A stretch of DNA of 64,000 nt from Propionivibrio hellwigii (GTDB taxonomy: Bacteria > Pseudomonadota > Gammaproteobacteria > Burkholderiales > Rhodocyclaceae). Under the pieces are notes generated by a model. The model saw only the letters and a list, made by a program, of their open reading frames with translations, was not told where the DNA came from and ran no database searches. This document shows, piece after piece, positions 1 to 9,999 of the stretch. The position numbers were made by a program, and so were the translations under genes. The stretch covers positions 1 to 64,000 of the forward strand of contig NZ_JBEUWX010000002.1 in NCBI RefSeq assembly GCF_041770905.1, in the 5' to 3' direction. The first letter of the stretch is position 1. Every line of letters starts with the position of its first letter.

Positions 1-23
1 AAGCGCAAAAGGCGCGCCTCACC

Positions 24-283
24 GTGACGTTTAAGCATCTGGGCAAAAAGGCGCGCAAGCAATATTTTGACGAGCGTCTGGGCAAGGAGGATGACGCCGA
101 GATTTTGTCCGGCATCATCGTCGGCTGGGAGGGGGCGGACACCCGTACTCGCGCGAGGCGCTCGAGTCGCTGCTCGATAACTACGAGCTGGCCGCCACCG
201 AGATCATGCGCGCCTACGGCGCGGCACTGATGGGGCGCGCGGATAAAAAAATCTCATCGCCGCCGCGCGATGGGCAGAGCTAG
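24..283 (+). pseudogene. Phage tail assembly chaperone (gpG-like), frame-broken
   Basis: A GTG start at 24 opens a frame reading VTFKHLGKKARKQYFDERLG, which fits the small chaperones that coat the tape-measure protein during siphophage tail assembly. The frame is lost near 145-150, where the sense GADTPYSREALESLLDNYEL needs one more C in a run of three. It then continues in the next frame to a TAG at 281-283. A run of seven A at 245-251 lies where the following DUF1799 frame takes over, as in the lambda G/GT programmed frameshift. Whether the first break is mutation or sequence error cannot be told here. The start may lie further left, outside the window. Confidence 0.55.
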
Positions 284-580
284 GTCAGGACACCGAGGGA
301 TTTAAGGCTCTTGGGTTTACCGACGAGGATCTGGACATTGAGATCGAGCTATGGCCCGAAAACGCCCTGCCGATGCAGGTGTTTATGGCGATGCAGACGC
401 AATGGCGCATTGGTATGGGCGGCGCAACGGGGCTCGATTACTCGGCGCTGCCGGTCGTTGAGGATCGTCTTAAACGTCCCCAAAAAACGCGGCGCGCCGA
501 GTGTTTTAAGGGTGCAAATTATCGAGCGCGAGGTGCTGCGCGTCTGGGGCGAGGCGGCCAAAGCGCGGCAAAACGGATAA
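247..580 (+). pseudogene. DUF1799 phage tail protein (gpT-like extension), frame-broken
   Basis: From 247 the frame has no start codon of its own and reads NLIAAARWAELGQDTEGFK, then ELWPENALPMQVFMAMQTQW and RIGMGGATGLDYSALPVV. The WPEN...TQWRxGMGGxTGLDY signature is that of the DUF1799 family, found just upstream of tape-measure genes in lambda-like prophages. It is entered by a -1 shift from the chaperone frame at the A7 run, so it may be made only as a fusion. Near 511 the frame shifts again, and the natural end, IIEREVLRVWGEAAKARQNG, lies in another frame stopping at 580. Function is inferred from family and position. Confidence 0.6.
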
Positions 581-613
581 CGGGCAATATACGGGCAATT
601 ACGGGGATAATTA

Positions 614-3600
614 ATGAGCGAGTTAAAGGTCGGCGTTAAGGTCGGGTACGACGGCAAGGAGTTATCAAGCGGTATTGATAACTCCCGCCGCAAGCTCTCC
701 CTCGCGCAGAGCCAAGCCGCAGCAAAAACGAGATGTCGGCCAAGGCCATGTCCGCCGCGCTGCGCGGCGTGCCGGCGCAGTTTTACCGAGATTGTCGTCG
801 CGCTCCAGTCAGGCCAGCGCCCAATTTACCGTCCTGCTGCAACAGGGCGGCCAGTTAAAGGACATGTTCGGCGGCGCGGTGCCTGCCGCCAAGGCGCTTG
901 GCGGCTACATCCTCGGCCTTATTAATCCCCTCACTATCACGCTGACTGTTGCCACCGCCCTGGGCGCGGCCTGGTACAAGGGGAGCCAGGAGGCCGACGA
1001 GTTTGCCCGCGCCTTGATCCTCACCGGCAACGCCGCGGGACGACGGTTGAGCGCCTCTCACAGATGCGCGATGCCGTGGCCGCCGCCACCGGCGCAACAA
1101 AGGGCGCGGCGGCGGAAGCGATTACGGAGCTCGCCTCCACGGCAAGGTTGCCGAGAGCGCCATGCAGGGCGCAGCCGAGGCGGCGGTGGCCATGTCACGT
1201 GCGCTCGGCATCTCGGTCTCTGATACGGTCAAGGAGTTTAACGAGCTGGGCAAGTCGCCAGCGCAGGCCATCCGCAAGCTCAACGAGCAATACAATTTTT
1301 TACACGCCTCACAGTTGCAGCAGATTGACGATCTGGAGGCGGTCGGCTTAAAGACCGAGGCGGCGCAAAAGGCGCAAGAGCTCTTTGGCGATGCGCTCAA
1401 ATCAATGGCCTCGGAGGCACAGCAAAATCTCGGCTATGTTGAGCGCGCCTGGCTGGCTGTTAAAGATGCCGTCAAGTCGACAGCTGATGCTATCGCCAGC
1501 GTTGGCCCGCGAGGCGCCGCTCCCCGATCAGCTCGCTGCGATCAACAAGCAGATCGCTGAGCGCAAGGCTCTGGCCGAAAAAATGGGCGCGGCCGGCAAA
1601 GTCTATTACGACACATCCAAACTGGAGGCGGGAGGCGCGTGTCCTTGAGGCGCGCATAGAGGGGCTGCGCGCTGAGGGGGAGATCAGGGAAGGCCAATGA
1701 GTCGCGACGCAAGGCGGAGCTTAACTGGCTCAACCTTAAAAACAAGCACCTCAGCAAAAATATCGAGCTCGAGCAAAAGCGTCAGTCTATCGTTAATGCC
1801 GGGTAATGCGATGGGGTTTGATGTAACGGCCTCCGAGGTTGCCAACCTCGAGTTTAGCGCTGTCAAAAAGACACTGGGCATTACGACAAAAACCGACCGT
1901 AGAGCCTCGCTGGCGGCGGAAACCTGGGCAATCAACGAGACGACGGCCCGCGCGGCTCAAGGCGCTGGACGCCGAAAAGCCTCTCTGCTGCAGAGTATCG
2001 GACAACGTTGCGGCCAATCCGTCAGGAGGGCGACGAGGCGATTGACGAGATCAACAAGCGCCCTACCCATAAAGGGCATGCATTGACAACACCAAGGCGG
2101 CCCGTAAGCGCCCTGACCGCCAATCCATTGATCTTGCCAGCCAGCTTGCCAATGTGACGCTGCGGTGCGCAAGCTAGCGCACATCCGCGCCGCCGTCTCC
2201 GCTCGGCGAGATGAGCGAGCGCTCTGTCCATCATCGAGCAGGCCAAGGCGGCCCCGAGGACAAGCTCAACGCCGATATTTTGGCATGCCGCTACAAAAAG
2301 CTTGCGGCGCATCCGTGCAAGAGGCCGCGCGCCCTTAATGCACGCCTTAGCGGTGCCTCGATGCCGAGCGCCTGGCCGCCCAGCAAAAAGCTGGCCGACG
2401 ACTCTGCACCGTTGCTTTGACCAAAAGGCGGAGAGCGGGAGCGCTTGACGCGCCAGGGGGTCTGAGGCAGCCAAACGCGCGGGGTGACATGCAGACCGCC
2501 TATACGCTGGAGTGGGAGGCTAAAAACCGTGTCGCCCTTAAAGCCGCGATCGCTTCGGGCAATGAGGAGCTAGCGCAGGCATTGGAGGACGGTTTTAAGT
2601 CGGGGCTTGCTCGCGTTAAATTTGACGACCTCAAACGTAAGTACGATGCCCTGTTTGCCGACATGACGCGGCGCATGGAGGAGGTGCGCGAGGAGGCGAG
2701 CCGCGACGGTGGTCTGCTCGCTGGGTTTGCAGCGGACGAGCGTGTTGCGCAAATCCGCGATGAGATGATCCCGCAACTGCAGGCATTGATCGACAAGATG
2801 CGTGAGGCGGGCGCGGAACCATTGCTCACCGAAAAAACCGTCTCCGAATCCACGCGCGCGATTAAAAAGATCATTAACGAGGGCGACAAAGCCTGGACCA
2901 AATTTACGGATGATATTGAGCGGGGACTGACCGACAGCCTGTATCGCAGTTTTGAGCAGGGCAAAAGCTTTGGGCAAACGTTTATCGAGTCGATCAAAAA
3001 CCTGTTTAAAACGACCGTGCTCAAGCTGACAATCCAGAGCACCGTCCACGAGGGCTTGGGCATGCTGGGCCTCTCCAAATCCGGCGGCATGGGCAGCCTC
3101 AGCAACCTCCTATCGCTCGGCAAAACGGGTTACGACCTCTATAGCGGCAACAGCATGATCGGGCGCATTGCCGGGATGTTTGGCTGGGGCAAGTCACTGG
3201 GCAGTGGCATCACAGCCGCCGCCGGCATGGGCGGCGTCGGCGCCGGTCTCTCGTTTGCTGGCGCCGGTATTACTGGCACCATTGGTGGCGGCATTGGCGC
3301 CGGCGCGCTAGGTAGCGGCATCACCGGCGGGATTGGTGGCATTGGTGGCAGCATCGGCGGCGGTGCGCTCGGTAGCGGTATTAGCGGCAGCATCGGTAGC
3401 ATTGGCGGCAGCGCTGGCGGCCTCTCCAGCCTCATGCCCAGCATGTCGACGCTCGGCTGGGTTGGCGCCGGGCTGGGCGCAGCGATGGCAATTTTTAAAA
3501 ATTCAAAAAAAAACGCGGTGGCAAAAAATACGAGGGCGATGCCTACGCCCTGCTTGATGATGCCGGCGGGCTGACGGCGCGTCCCACACCGACGACGGGC

Positions 3601-5583
3601 GGACGCGACTGGCTCAACGGCAGCATGGCTAACGCCTCGCTGCAGGAGATGCTCGCGCCGATCGGCAAGAGCATCGCCGAGCTGATCCGGGGCTTAGGTG
3701 GCAGCGCCCGCGGGATTGGGCTTAACGTCGGGTTTATTACCGACCCCAAGGGCAAAGCGCAGGATCAGATCATCGCTGGGCTTTCCGGCGCCGACGGTCG
3801 CCAATACTACGGGCAAAACCGGCTCGCCGGGCACGGCTCTTATGAGACTGAGCTCAAGCTCGAGATGCAGCGCATGATGATTGCCGCCGTGCGCGCATCT
3901 GACGTTGCGCAGGTCTACAAGGACATCGCCAACTCGGTTGATTTGATGACTGCCAGTTCCGAGCAGCTCTCGGCGGTGCTCAATGAGTTATCGATTGTCT
4001 CGAGGCTGCGCCCGGCGCTCGAGCGCGTTAATCTCTCAGCCGATCTAGCGAGCAAGACACTGGTCGATGCCGCCGGCGGGCTGGATGCGCTCTCATCCAA
4101 TTTGTCGAGTTATTACGAGGGATATTTTTCGGCGGCGGAAAAAACCGCCCGGCTAGGCAGTGACCTCAACAAACAGTTTGCTGCCCTAGGGCTCACCATG
4201 CCGCAGACACGGGCGCAGTTTAGGGCACTCGTTGAGAGCATCGGCAAGACGGGTGCGGCGGGCGGACAGACGCTCGCCCGGCTCCTTTCGCTCTCAACCG
4301 TATTTGGGCAGTGGGCCGATGCCGTCAATAGCGCGACTTCGTCGGTCGCCTCGTCGGTGTCCTCATCAATGCAGCAGCTCATCAACGACGCGCAGCGCCT
4401 GCAGATTGAGCTATTGCGTGCGCAAAACCGCAATGCCGAGGCTGACGCATTGCAGCGCAAGATCGACACGGCCGGCATGAGCGCCGATGAGGTCGCTCAG
4501 TATGATGCCAATGCCCGCCTACGCGCGCAGGTTGAGGCGGCGCAGCGCCTCATGCAGATGCAGGATGCGCAGGCCGACCGCATGCAGGCGCTGTTTGATG
4601 CGCAGCGCGCCCGCCAGCAGGAGGCGCTTAACGCGCAGGTGACCTCGGCCAAGCAGGTGGCGGACACGTTTACGCGCCTGGCGGAGTCGCTTAAAAAATA
4701 CCGCGAGGGACTGCTCGCCTCGGATGTCTCACCGCTTGATGACGGCGTGCGTTACACAGAGGCGCGCCGTCGTTATCAGACAACGGTGGCCAAGGCCAAA
4801 CTGGGGGACTCATCCGCTGTTGAGAGCCTGCAAGAGGTGGTCGGCACATTTTTACGCGCCTCCAAGACCGCCCATACCAGCGCGGCCGATTACCGCGCCG
4901 ATTTTGCCGAGGCGCTGGCATCATTGGATCAGGTCGGCGCCGTGGCCGGGCGCAAGGGGAGCCTCGCCCAGGAGCAGATCAGGATCGCGCAGGCCCAGCT
5001 CGACGCGCTCAACGCGATCAAGTCAAATCTTGCTGGCTCACAGACCAAACTGCCCACCCTTGTTGCCGATCCAGGCCGCATGGCCGCTGACTGGGCAAGA
5101 TGGTTTGAGCATACCCCGATTGGCCGGAGCACACAGCATCCGCATGGTACGGCTACCCGCATCTCGCAAAACAGGGGCGTCTACACCGATACGCACGGGC
5201 GTCAGTACATATTTAATCGCGAGGACAATCCCTACACCTTGGCCGACAAATCTGAGGAGTGGGCAGAGGCAATCAAGCGCGTTTATGGCATCTTTCGTGG
5301 TGTCGGCACGCCCCGGTTTGCTTCCGGTGGCGCGCACGTCGGCGGCTGGCGCATTGTTGGCGAGCAGGGTCCAGAGCTTGAGTACACCGCCCCCTCGCGC
5401 ATCTACTCCAATGCGCAGAGCAAGGGGCTCCTTGATCTCTCCGAGCTGCTCTCCGCCATTAACGCCCTGCGCGCCGACCTGCGCACGGGGCAGGCGCAGA
5501 GCGCCCACAACACCGGCAAAATCCTTACCCTGCTCGATCGCGTCAGCCGCGGGGGTAATGCCGTCCTTACGGAGGCCGCCTGA
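614..5583 (+). pseudogene. Phage tail tape-measure protein, fragmented by frameshifts
   Basis: The tape measure sets tail length and helps DNA pass into the host. The start at 614 reads MSELKVGVKVGYDGKELSSG. The lambda gpH-type block follows in alternating frames: VPAQFTEIVVALQSGQ, FTVLLQQGGQLKDMFGG and LGGYILGLINPLTITLTVAT. A long stretch is open at 2417-3574, including a glycine-rich part (GSGITGGIGGIGGSIGGG) at about 3220-3430. Another is open from 3625 to 5583 and ends with FASGGAHVGGWRIVGEQGPE, a typical tape-measure C-terminus. If repaired it would have about 1,650 residues. Breaks cluster at 614-2480; one further shift lies at a nine-A run (3505-3513). Either the gene is decayed or the sequence is poor here. 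Confidence 0.75.
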
Positions 5584-6473
5584 TGGACGTGATCCGCCCG
5601 GTAACGATTACCGCTGACAAGCTCGTCTCATCCAACGTCCCCGAGGATGACCATCCGCAGTGGGTGAGCGCCACCGTCTACGCCAAGGGGGGGCGCTGCA
5701 TCAGGGATCACCGCATCTGGCAGAGCGCGCAGGACTCTAATGCCGGGCACGATCCGACTGCGCCTGGCTCGGAGAGCTGGTGGTCGGAGGTCGGCGCGAC
5801 CAACCGGTTTGCCATGTTTGATGCGCGCGTCGGCACACAGACGCGCGCGCAGAACGAGATCAGATGCACATTGCGCCCAGGGCGCATCAATACACTGGCG
5901 CTCCTCAATGTCAGCGCCGCCTCGGTCGAGGTCATCATGCGCTCAGGTAGTGAGATCGTCTATCAGCGCACGGCCTCAATGGTCGATTGTGAGGGCGGCA
6001 CCTCATGGTACGACTATTTTTACGAGCCGATCCGCGAGCGTCAGGACGTGGTGTTTGACGATCTGCCGGTGATGGGCAGCGCAACGCTCGATGTTGTCAT
6101 CTCACGCCCGGGCGGCGATGTTGCCTGCGGTCTCCTTTCGGCGGGCCTGTCCGCCCCCCTTGGGCGCGTGCTGCGCGAGGCAAAGATCAGTATCACCGAC
6201 TACAGCAAGGTCTCGGACGATGGCTTTGGCGGCCTGCGCTTAACGCGCGGCGAGTGGGCCAAGCGCGCCGAGGTGCGCATGATCATCCCCTCGCGTGAGG
6301 TTGATCGCATCCAGACGCTTGTTGCCGAGCTGCGCGCCACCCCGGTTGTCTGGGTCGGCGCAAAAAATTTGTACCAATCGCTCGTCATCTACGGCAAGTA
6401 CGATGATTTTGCGATCGACATTGCTTACAAGACCATCTCCTACTGCACTCTGACCATACGAGGACTCATATGA
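5583..6473 (+). CDS. Phage tail-associated protein with CBM-like N-terminus
   Basis: This 296-residue protein starts one base before the end of the tape-measure frame (TGATG overlap), so it is probably translationally coupled. Residues about 25-62 (WVSATVYAKGGRCIRDHRIW, then the Ser-Trp-Trp of GSESWWSEVG) resemble the small aromatic-rich carbohydrate-binding modules seen in tail-tip and fibre proteins. The rest looks beta-rich and has no motif I recognise. Position directly after the tape measure suggests a distal-tail or tail-tip role. The next gene overlaps it by four bases. Confidence 0.6.
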   Translation: MDVIRPVTITADKLVSSNVPEDDHPQWVSATVYAKGGRCIRDHRIWQSAQDSNAGHDPTAPGSESWWSEVGATNRFAMFDARVGTQTRAQNEIRCTLRPGRINTLALLNVSAASVEVIMRSGSEIVYQRTASMVDCEGGTSWYDYFYEPIRERQDVVFDDLPVMGSATLDVVISRPGGDVACGLLSAGLSAPLGRVLREAKISITDYSKVSDDGFGGLRLTRGEWAKRAEVRMIIPSREVDRIQTLVAELRATPVVWVGAKNLYQSLVIYGKYDDFAIDIAYKTISYCTLTIRGLI

Positions 6474-7024
6474 CCCTACCGATCAGACCCTTACCCACCC
6501 CGCCGACCCGGCGTGATCCGACAAGTTTTTACGACCGCGCGGATAATTTTGTCGCGGCGCTGCCGGCGATGACCGAGGACGTCAACGAGGCGATTACTGC
6601 TGTCAATACAGCGGTAGGCAAGGCCAGTGGATCGGCCGAGGCGGCCGCCAAATCGGCGCAGCAGGCCGAGGCGGGCATCAAGACACTGCTTGAGCGCATG
6701 CCCGACAGCGAGGCGATCCTCAAGGCGCTAACTAATAACAAGACGGTGCTGCCGCCGACCCTTGTCAGCGCGACGGCCTGTAACGCCATCGCGCACGGGC
6801 ATTACGTCCTGACCGCTGATGCGGCAACAACTGTGACCGGCCCGGCGCAGGCCGCTACGGGCGATGTGCTCTGGATCAGCGCCGCCAACATGCGCTCGGA
6901 TAACGTGTTTAACGGCGGTGGACACAAGGTTATGAGGCTTGACGAGGCGATGCAGCTTGATATGGGTGGCATCACGTATCGGTTTGTCTATCTAGATGCA
7001 ACGAGAGGATGGTGGATCGCATGA
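6470..7024 (+). CDS. Phage tail fibre/tip-like protein
   Basis: A 184-residue protein starting in an ATGA overlap with the preceding gene. The N-terminal half (residues about 20-75) is alanine- and glutamate-rich and predicted helical (VGKASGSAEAAAKSAQQAEA), like the coiled-coil shafts of tail fibres. The C-terminal half (about 85-184) looks like a beta domain ending in RFVYLDATRGWWIA, a type of ending common in phage receptor-binding parts. I do not recognise a named family. The chain of ATGA overlaps puts it in the tail-tip operon. Confidence 0.55.
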   Translation: MTLPIRPLPTPPTRRDPTSFYDRADNFVAALPAMTEDVNEAITAVNTAVGKASGSAEAAAKSAQQAEAGIKTLLERMPDSEAILKALTNNKTVLPPTLVSATACNAIAHGHYVLTADAATTVTGPAQAATGDVLWISAANMRSDNVFNGGGHKVMRLDEAMQLDMGGITYRFVYLDATRGWWIA

Positions 7025-8205
7025 GCAGATTAAGCCAATTTGTCCAGGGCGGCGCCGGCGTGCCGGTCGGCTGCCAGATACTAAGTTATGACGTGCCGAG
7101 CGATGATTACCTGCGCTGCGGCGATCTCGTGCCCTATAGCAGCGAGTATGAGGAGAGCGTTAGGCGCGCGCCGTATCTGCGCGTCTATGGCAACGACACA
7201 ACGAGCGTTAATGCAGGGGTCGGCAATCGTGCCGTAACCTACCACAAGGTCGGCACAATGTTTGTTGCGGTTGTTGCGGGCGACAGGAGCTATTACAGCA
7301 CCGACCTGCGCCAATGGACAGCGCATCCGGGCGCGCAGAGCGTCCCGGCCGACCTGCGCCGGGCGGGAGTCAATGCCGTTATGGACAAGATCGCCGTACC
7401 GATGGGATCGGGGATCGGCGTGATCGGCCCGGGGGGCGGCGCGCTCAACATGGTCACGATTACCGGCGGCGGTATGCCCTATCGGGCAATCACCGCCTCG
7501 CCGGTGTATTGGGTCGCGGCGGCATCGCTCCGCGGCAATGCTGGAGAGCTCGTCTATTGCGGGAGCGCTGATCCATCGCAGACCTGGGAGCGTGGCAGCA
7601 ACACCTCTGTCGGCATGGAGCGGTGCAACGCCATCGCCTACGGCAACGCCGGGTTTGTGTTTGGCGGCGCCTCCAACTCGGCTGGCGCAGGCAAGATCGC
7701 CTACAGCTCCGCCCCGCACTCAGCCGTATGGGACATTACTCGCCGTATCCCCTGGGCGGCAGCAAATGCCCAGGTGCTCGATGTGGTGAGCACGTTTAGC
7801 CACTATCTGCTCCTCACCAGTCAAGGTGTCTATCGCTCTGCCAACCTCACCCAGTTTGACCGTATCGTTACGCCGTTTAGTCTCGTCGATCCGGGCGCGG
7901 TGCGCCTCACTGCCGATAATACCGGGACGATTGTGGCCACCGTCAATACCGGGCGCGAGCATTTTGTGACGTTGAGCGCTGACCACGGTGAGACCTGGGG
8001 CACGCTCCAGGTCTATACCGGCCGCACCGGCGTAAGTGCTACGGCAGGCGTTGGCACGATCACGCGCGCGGGCAATCGCTGGATTGCCAATTTTTCCGGG
8101 ACGGTCGGCGGCCTCGTCGATCTGGGGACAACGCTTGGCGGCACGCCGGATTTTGTGGGGGCACAGTCCTCGCCCGGTCCAGGTTGGTGTGTGCGCGTTA
8201 AGTAG
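7021..8205 (+). CDS. Phage tail protein with Asp-box (beta-propeller-like) repeats
   Basis: The start chosen is ATG 7021 (MSRLSQFVQGGAGVPVGCQI), in an ATGA overlap with the previous stop; an in-frame ATG at 7009 is possible. The 394-residue product carries a good Asp-box at residues 319-326 (SADHGETW) and weaker copies such as YYSTDLRQW and GSADPSQTW. These are spaced as in sialidase/BNR beta-propellers, which phages use to bind or cut surface glycans. Catalytic residues cannot be assigned. It is the last gene of the tail block, and a hairpin follows at 8228. The likely role is host-surface recognition. Confidence 0.6.
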   Translation: MSRLSQFVQGGAGVPVGCQILSYDVPSDDYLRCGDLVPYSSEYEESVRRAPYLRVYGNDTTSVNAGVGNRAVTYHKVGTMFVAVVAGDRSYYSTDLRQWTAHPGAQSVPADLRRAGVNAVMDKIAVPMGSGIGVIGPGGGALNMVTITGGGMPYRAITASPVYWVAAASLRGNAGELVYCGSADPSQTWERGSNTSVGMERCNAIAYGNAGFVFGGASNSAGAGKIAYSSAPHSAVWDITRRIPWAAANAQVLDVVSTFSHYLLLTSQGVYRSANLTQFDRIVTPFSLVDPGAVRLTADNTGTIVATVNTGREHFVTLSADHGETWGTLQVYTGRTGVSATAGVGTITRAGNRWIANFSGTVGGLVDLGTTLGGTPDFVGAQSSPGPGWCVRVK

Positions 8206-8227
8206 GGGCGACAGATAAGACGGGCGA

Positions 8228-8258
8228 GATGCGCCGGCGTAGCGAGCGCCGACGCATC
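8228..8258 (+). terminator. Hairpin after tail operon
   Basis: GATGCGCCGGCG (8228-8239) pairs with CGCCGACGCATC (8247-8258) with one mismatch around a seven-base loop. A run of C, not T, follows, so it may be a factor-dependent terminator or an mRNA-stabilising hairpin closing the tail operon. Confidence 0.45.
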
Positions 8259-8359
8259 CCCCGAACATGCAGATGCACCTGCAAGCCCGGCAAGGCCCGC
8301 CACCGTGCACACGGCGCGCCAAGCCTATCAGTTTTTAACGGACCAAAAAAGGCTTGCAA

Positions 8360-9205
8360 ATGAGACAAAAATTATCCGCGCCTCGGCGCAATGGCATTAC
8401 GCATCCTATCCTTAATTATTTAGGCGGCAAATGGCGCATCGCGCCGTGGGTCGTCGAGCATCTGCCGGCGCACCACTGTTACGTCGAGCTGTTCGGCGGC
8501 GCGGCCTCGGTGCTGCTCAGTAAGCCGCCCGCGCCGGTTGAGGTCGTCAACGACATCAGCGACGAGATCGATATCCTCTATCGGGTGTTGCGCAACCCGG
8601 TCAGGATGCGCCGTCTGCTGCGCCTGCTGCAGCGCACGCCCTACGGTGTCAGCGCTTACCGGGCCGCGTTTGCAACATCCGGCCGGGATATGGTCGAGAC
8701 GGCGCGCCGCCTTATCGTGCGCAGCAGCATGGGGTTCCATCCGCGTGCCATCGGGCGATCAACTGCAACGTTTCGCACCGGCAGGACGCGTAGCCCGGCG
8801 GCGACATGGCGCAACTACCGACGAGGCCTACCGGCTGTTACGCGCCGGTTGCGGCACGTCATCATCGAGCATCGGCCAGCGCTCGGTCTCGTCAGTCTCT
8901 ACGACAGCCCGCAGACGTTGTTTTACGCTGACCCACCCTACCTGCCCGAGACACGCACCAGCGAGGCTCGTTACCCGCATGAGATGACGGTTGCTGACCA
9001 CGAGGCGCTGCTCAAGCGCCTGTGCGCCATCGGCGGGATGGCGCTTGTCAGTGGCTATCCGTCGGAGCTCTACAACGACCTGCTCGCAGGCTGGATGCGC
9101 GTGACAAGGCGCGCCCGCGTATTTGGCACGGCGGGCGATCTTACCCGGCAGGAGATGCTCTGGATCTCACCCCGGGCAGCTGATGCGTTGCAACAAAAAA
9201 ATTAA
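8360..9205 (+). CDS. Phage DNA adenine (N6) methyltransferase, D12 class
   Basis: Transfers methyl groups to adenine in a short DNA target, probably protecting phage DNA from host restriction. The 281-residue protein has the D12/Dam order: N-terminal NYLGGK, an SAM-binding ELFGGAAS motif, and the catalytic DPPY at residues 191-194. ATG 8360 is preferred over TTG 8354 because an A-rich AAAAAAGG sits seven bases upstream. No endonuclease partner is nearby, so it looks like an orphan phage enzyme. The target cannot be read from sequence, although the family often methylates GATC. It lies between the tail operon and the small-gene operon and is followed directly by a strong promoter. Confidence 0.85.
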   Translation: MRQKLSAPRRNGITHPILNYLGGKWRIAPWVVEHLPAHHCYVELFGGAASVLLSKPPAPVEVVNDISDEIDILYRVLRNPVRMRRLLRLLQRTPYGVSAYRAAFATSGRDMVETARRLIVRSSMGFHPRAIGRSTATFRTGRTRSPAATWRNYRRGLPAVTRRLRHVIIEHRPALGLVSLYDSPQTLFYADPPYLPETRTSEARYPHEMTVADHEALLKRLCAIGGMALVSGYPSELYNDLLAGWMRVTRRARVFGTAGDLTRQEMLWISPRAADALQQKN

Positions 9206-9315
9206 AAATTTTTGCAAAAACCGCTTGACAAATAATTATGTGTGTATATAATTATGGTCATGGATAGCACATCGTTATCCACCGACGCCTCCGGTAGCAG
9301 GCAGGAGAGACAAAA
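9206..9315 (+). promoter_or_regulatory. Perfect sigma70 promoter and leader, copy 1
   Basis: TTGACA at 9225-9230 and TATAAT at 9247-9252 are both exact consensus, 16 bases apart. The transcribed leader can form GGATAGC/GTTATCC (9262-9268 with 9274-9280) and GCCT/AGGC (9287-9290 with 9299-9302). It ends in the ribosome site AGGAG (9303-9307), eight bases before ATG 9316. CTCC at 9290-9293 could pair with the GGAG. The whole block is repeated at 9970-10078. Confidence 0.8.
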
Positions 9316-9756
9316 ATGAGCAACATCACCCTCAAAACCCCCGCAGACGGCTATGCTGCAATCATCCAAATCTTGGCCGCTTATGACAAAAATAATAATA
9401 CGCGCCCAGTCACATCCTACAGTGATATAGATTTTGACAATATCGACCTGTCCGTAGCTGATGAGGCTACGCTCAAAGAGCACGATAATTTTTTGGACAA
9501 TCTTTCAAACGCCAACGACTTTACAGCCACAGTTGCCCGTGCGCTGCTGCGCATTGGTGCAGCTGTTAATGACGCAGATGTGACGGGAGCGATAAGCCAT
9601 TTTGAGTACCGCCTCACGGAGGGCGATACCCCGTGGGGGGCCTACGAGGCGGCGCTTAAATTGTATGGCTGTACATGGTTTGCCGACCCGCGCATCATGC
9701 TCCTATCGGCCGGAGACGCTGGTATGTACTGGGCGGTTGAGCAGGTTTTTAGCTAA
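9316..9756 (+). CDS. Hypothetical acidic phage protein (146 aa)
   Basis: I do not recognise this protein. It is small and acidic (opening MSNITLKTPADGYAAIIQIL), appears soluble with mixed helices, and shows no membrane segment, signal peptide or cysteine cluster. The start is firm: an AGGAG site lies eight bases upstream, behind a perfect promoter. Strong expression and position next to a phage methylase suggest an accessory protein acting on the host (anti-restriction or takeover), which is inference only. A GC hairpin follows. Confidence 0.6.
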   Translation: MSNITLKTPADGYAAIIQILAAYDKNNNTRPVTSYSDIDFDNIDLSVADEATLKEHDNFLDNLSNANDFTATVARALLRIGAAVNDADVTGAISHFEYRLTEGDTPWGAYEAALKLYGCTWFADPRIMLLSAGDAGMYWAVEQVFS

Positions 9757-9764
9757 TAGTCAAT

Positions 9765-9785
9765 GCCCCGCCAGATTGGCGGGGC
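9765..9785 (+). terminator. GC-rich hairpin between small phage genes
   Basis: GCCCCGCC and GGCGGGGC form a perfect eight-base stem around AGATT. No T run follows, and the right arm runs close to the GGGAG ribosome site of the next gene. It may therefore attenuate transcription or control translation rather than end it. Confidence 0.5.
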
Positions 9786-9798
9786 TGGGAGAAAGTAA

Positions 9799-9999
9799 AT
9801 GAGTGATGCGCATACGCGTCCGACCAAGCGCCGCGTTGGCCGCCCGACCATCATCGGCGGTCGGCGCGTCAACGTTTATCTGGACGACGAGAGTCTAGAT
9901 GTTGCCCTAGCGCTGGGCGACGGCAACATCAGCGCCGGGATCAGGGTAGCGCTGACGCAAAAAATCCAAAAAATTTTGCAAAAACCTGTTGACAAATAA
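9799..9999 (+). CDS. Small ribbon-helix-helix-like DNA-binding protein
   Basis: The 66-residue product opens with a basic KRRVGRPTIIGGRR arm, followed by VNVYLDDESLDVALALGDG and NISAGIRVAL. This is the pattern of a beta strand and two helices in CopG/MetJ-type repressors, which act as dimers. A GGGAG site precedes it. Its last codons contain the -35 hexamer of promoter copy 2, so it sits directly before a promoter it might regulate. The target is unknown. The family call rests on pattern only. Confidence 0.55.
   Translation: MSDAHTRPTKRRVGRPTIIGGRRVNVYLDDESLDVALALGDGNISAGIRVALTQKIQKILQKPVDK

Noticed and set aside
1122..2474. Minus-strand frames in the broken prophage region
   Set aside because: Restoring single-base gaps on the plus strand gives clear tape-measure sense, so the opposite frames are shadows.
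5038..5508. Long minus-strand frame opposite the tape-measure gene
   Set aside because: It mirrors codon structure of the real plus-strand gene and has no family features or ribosome site.
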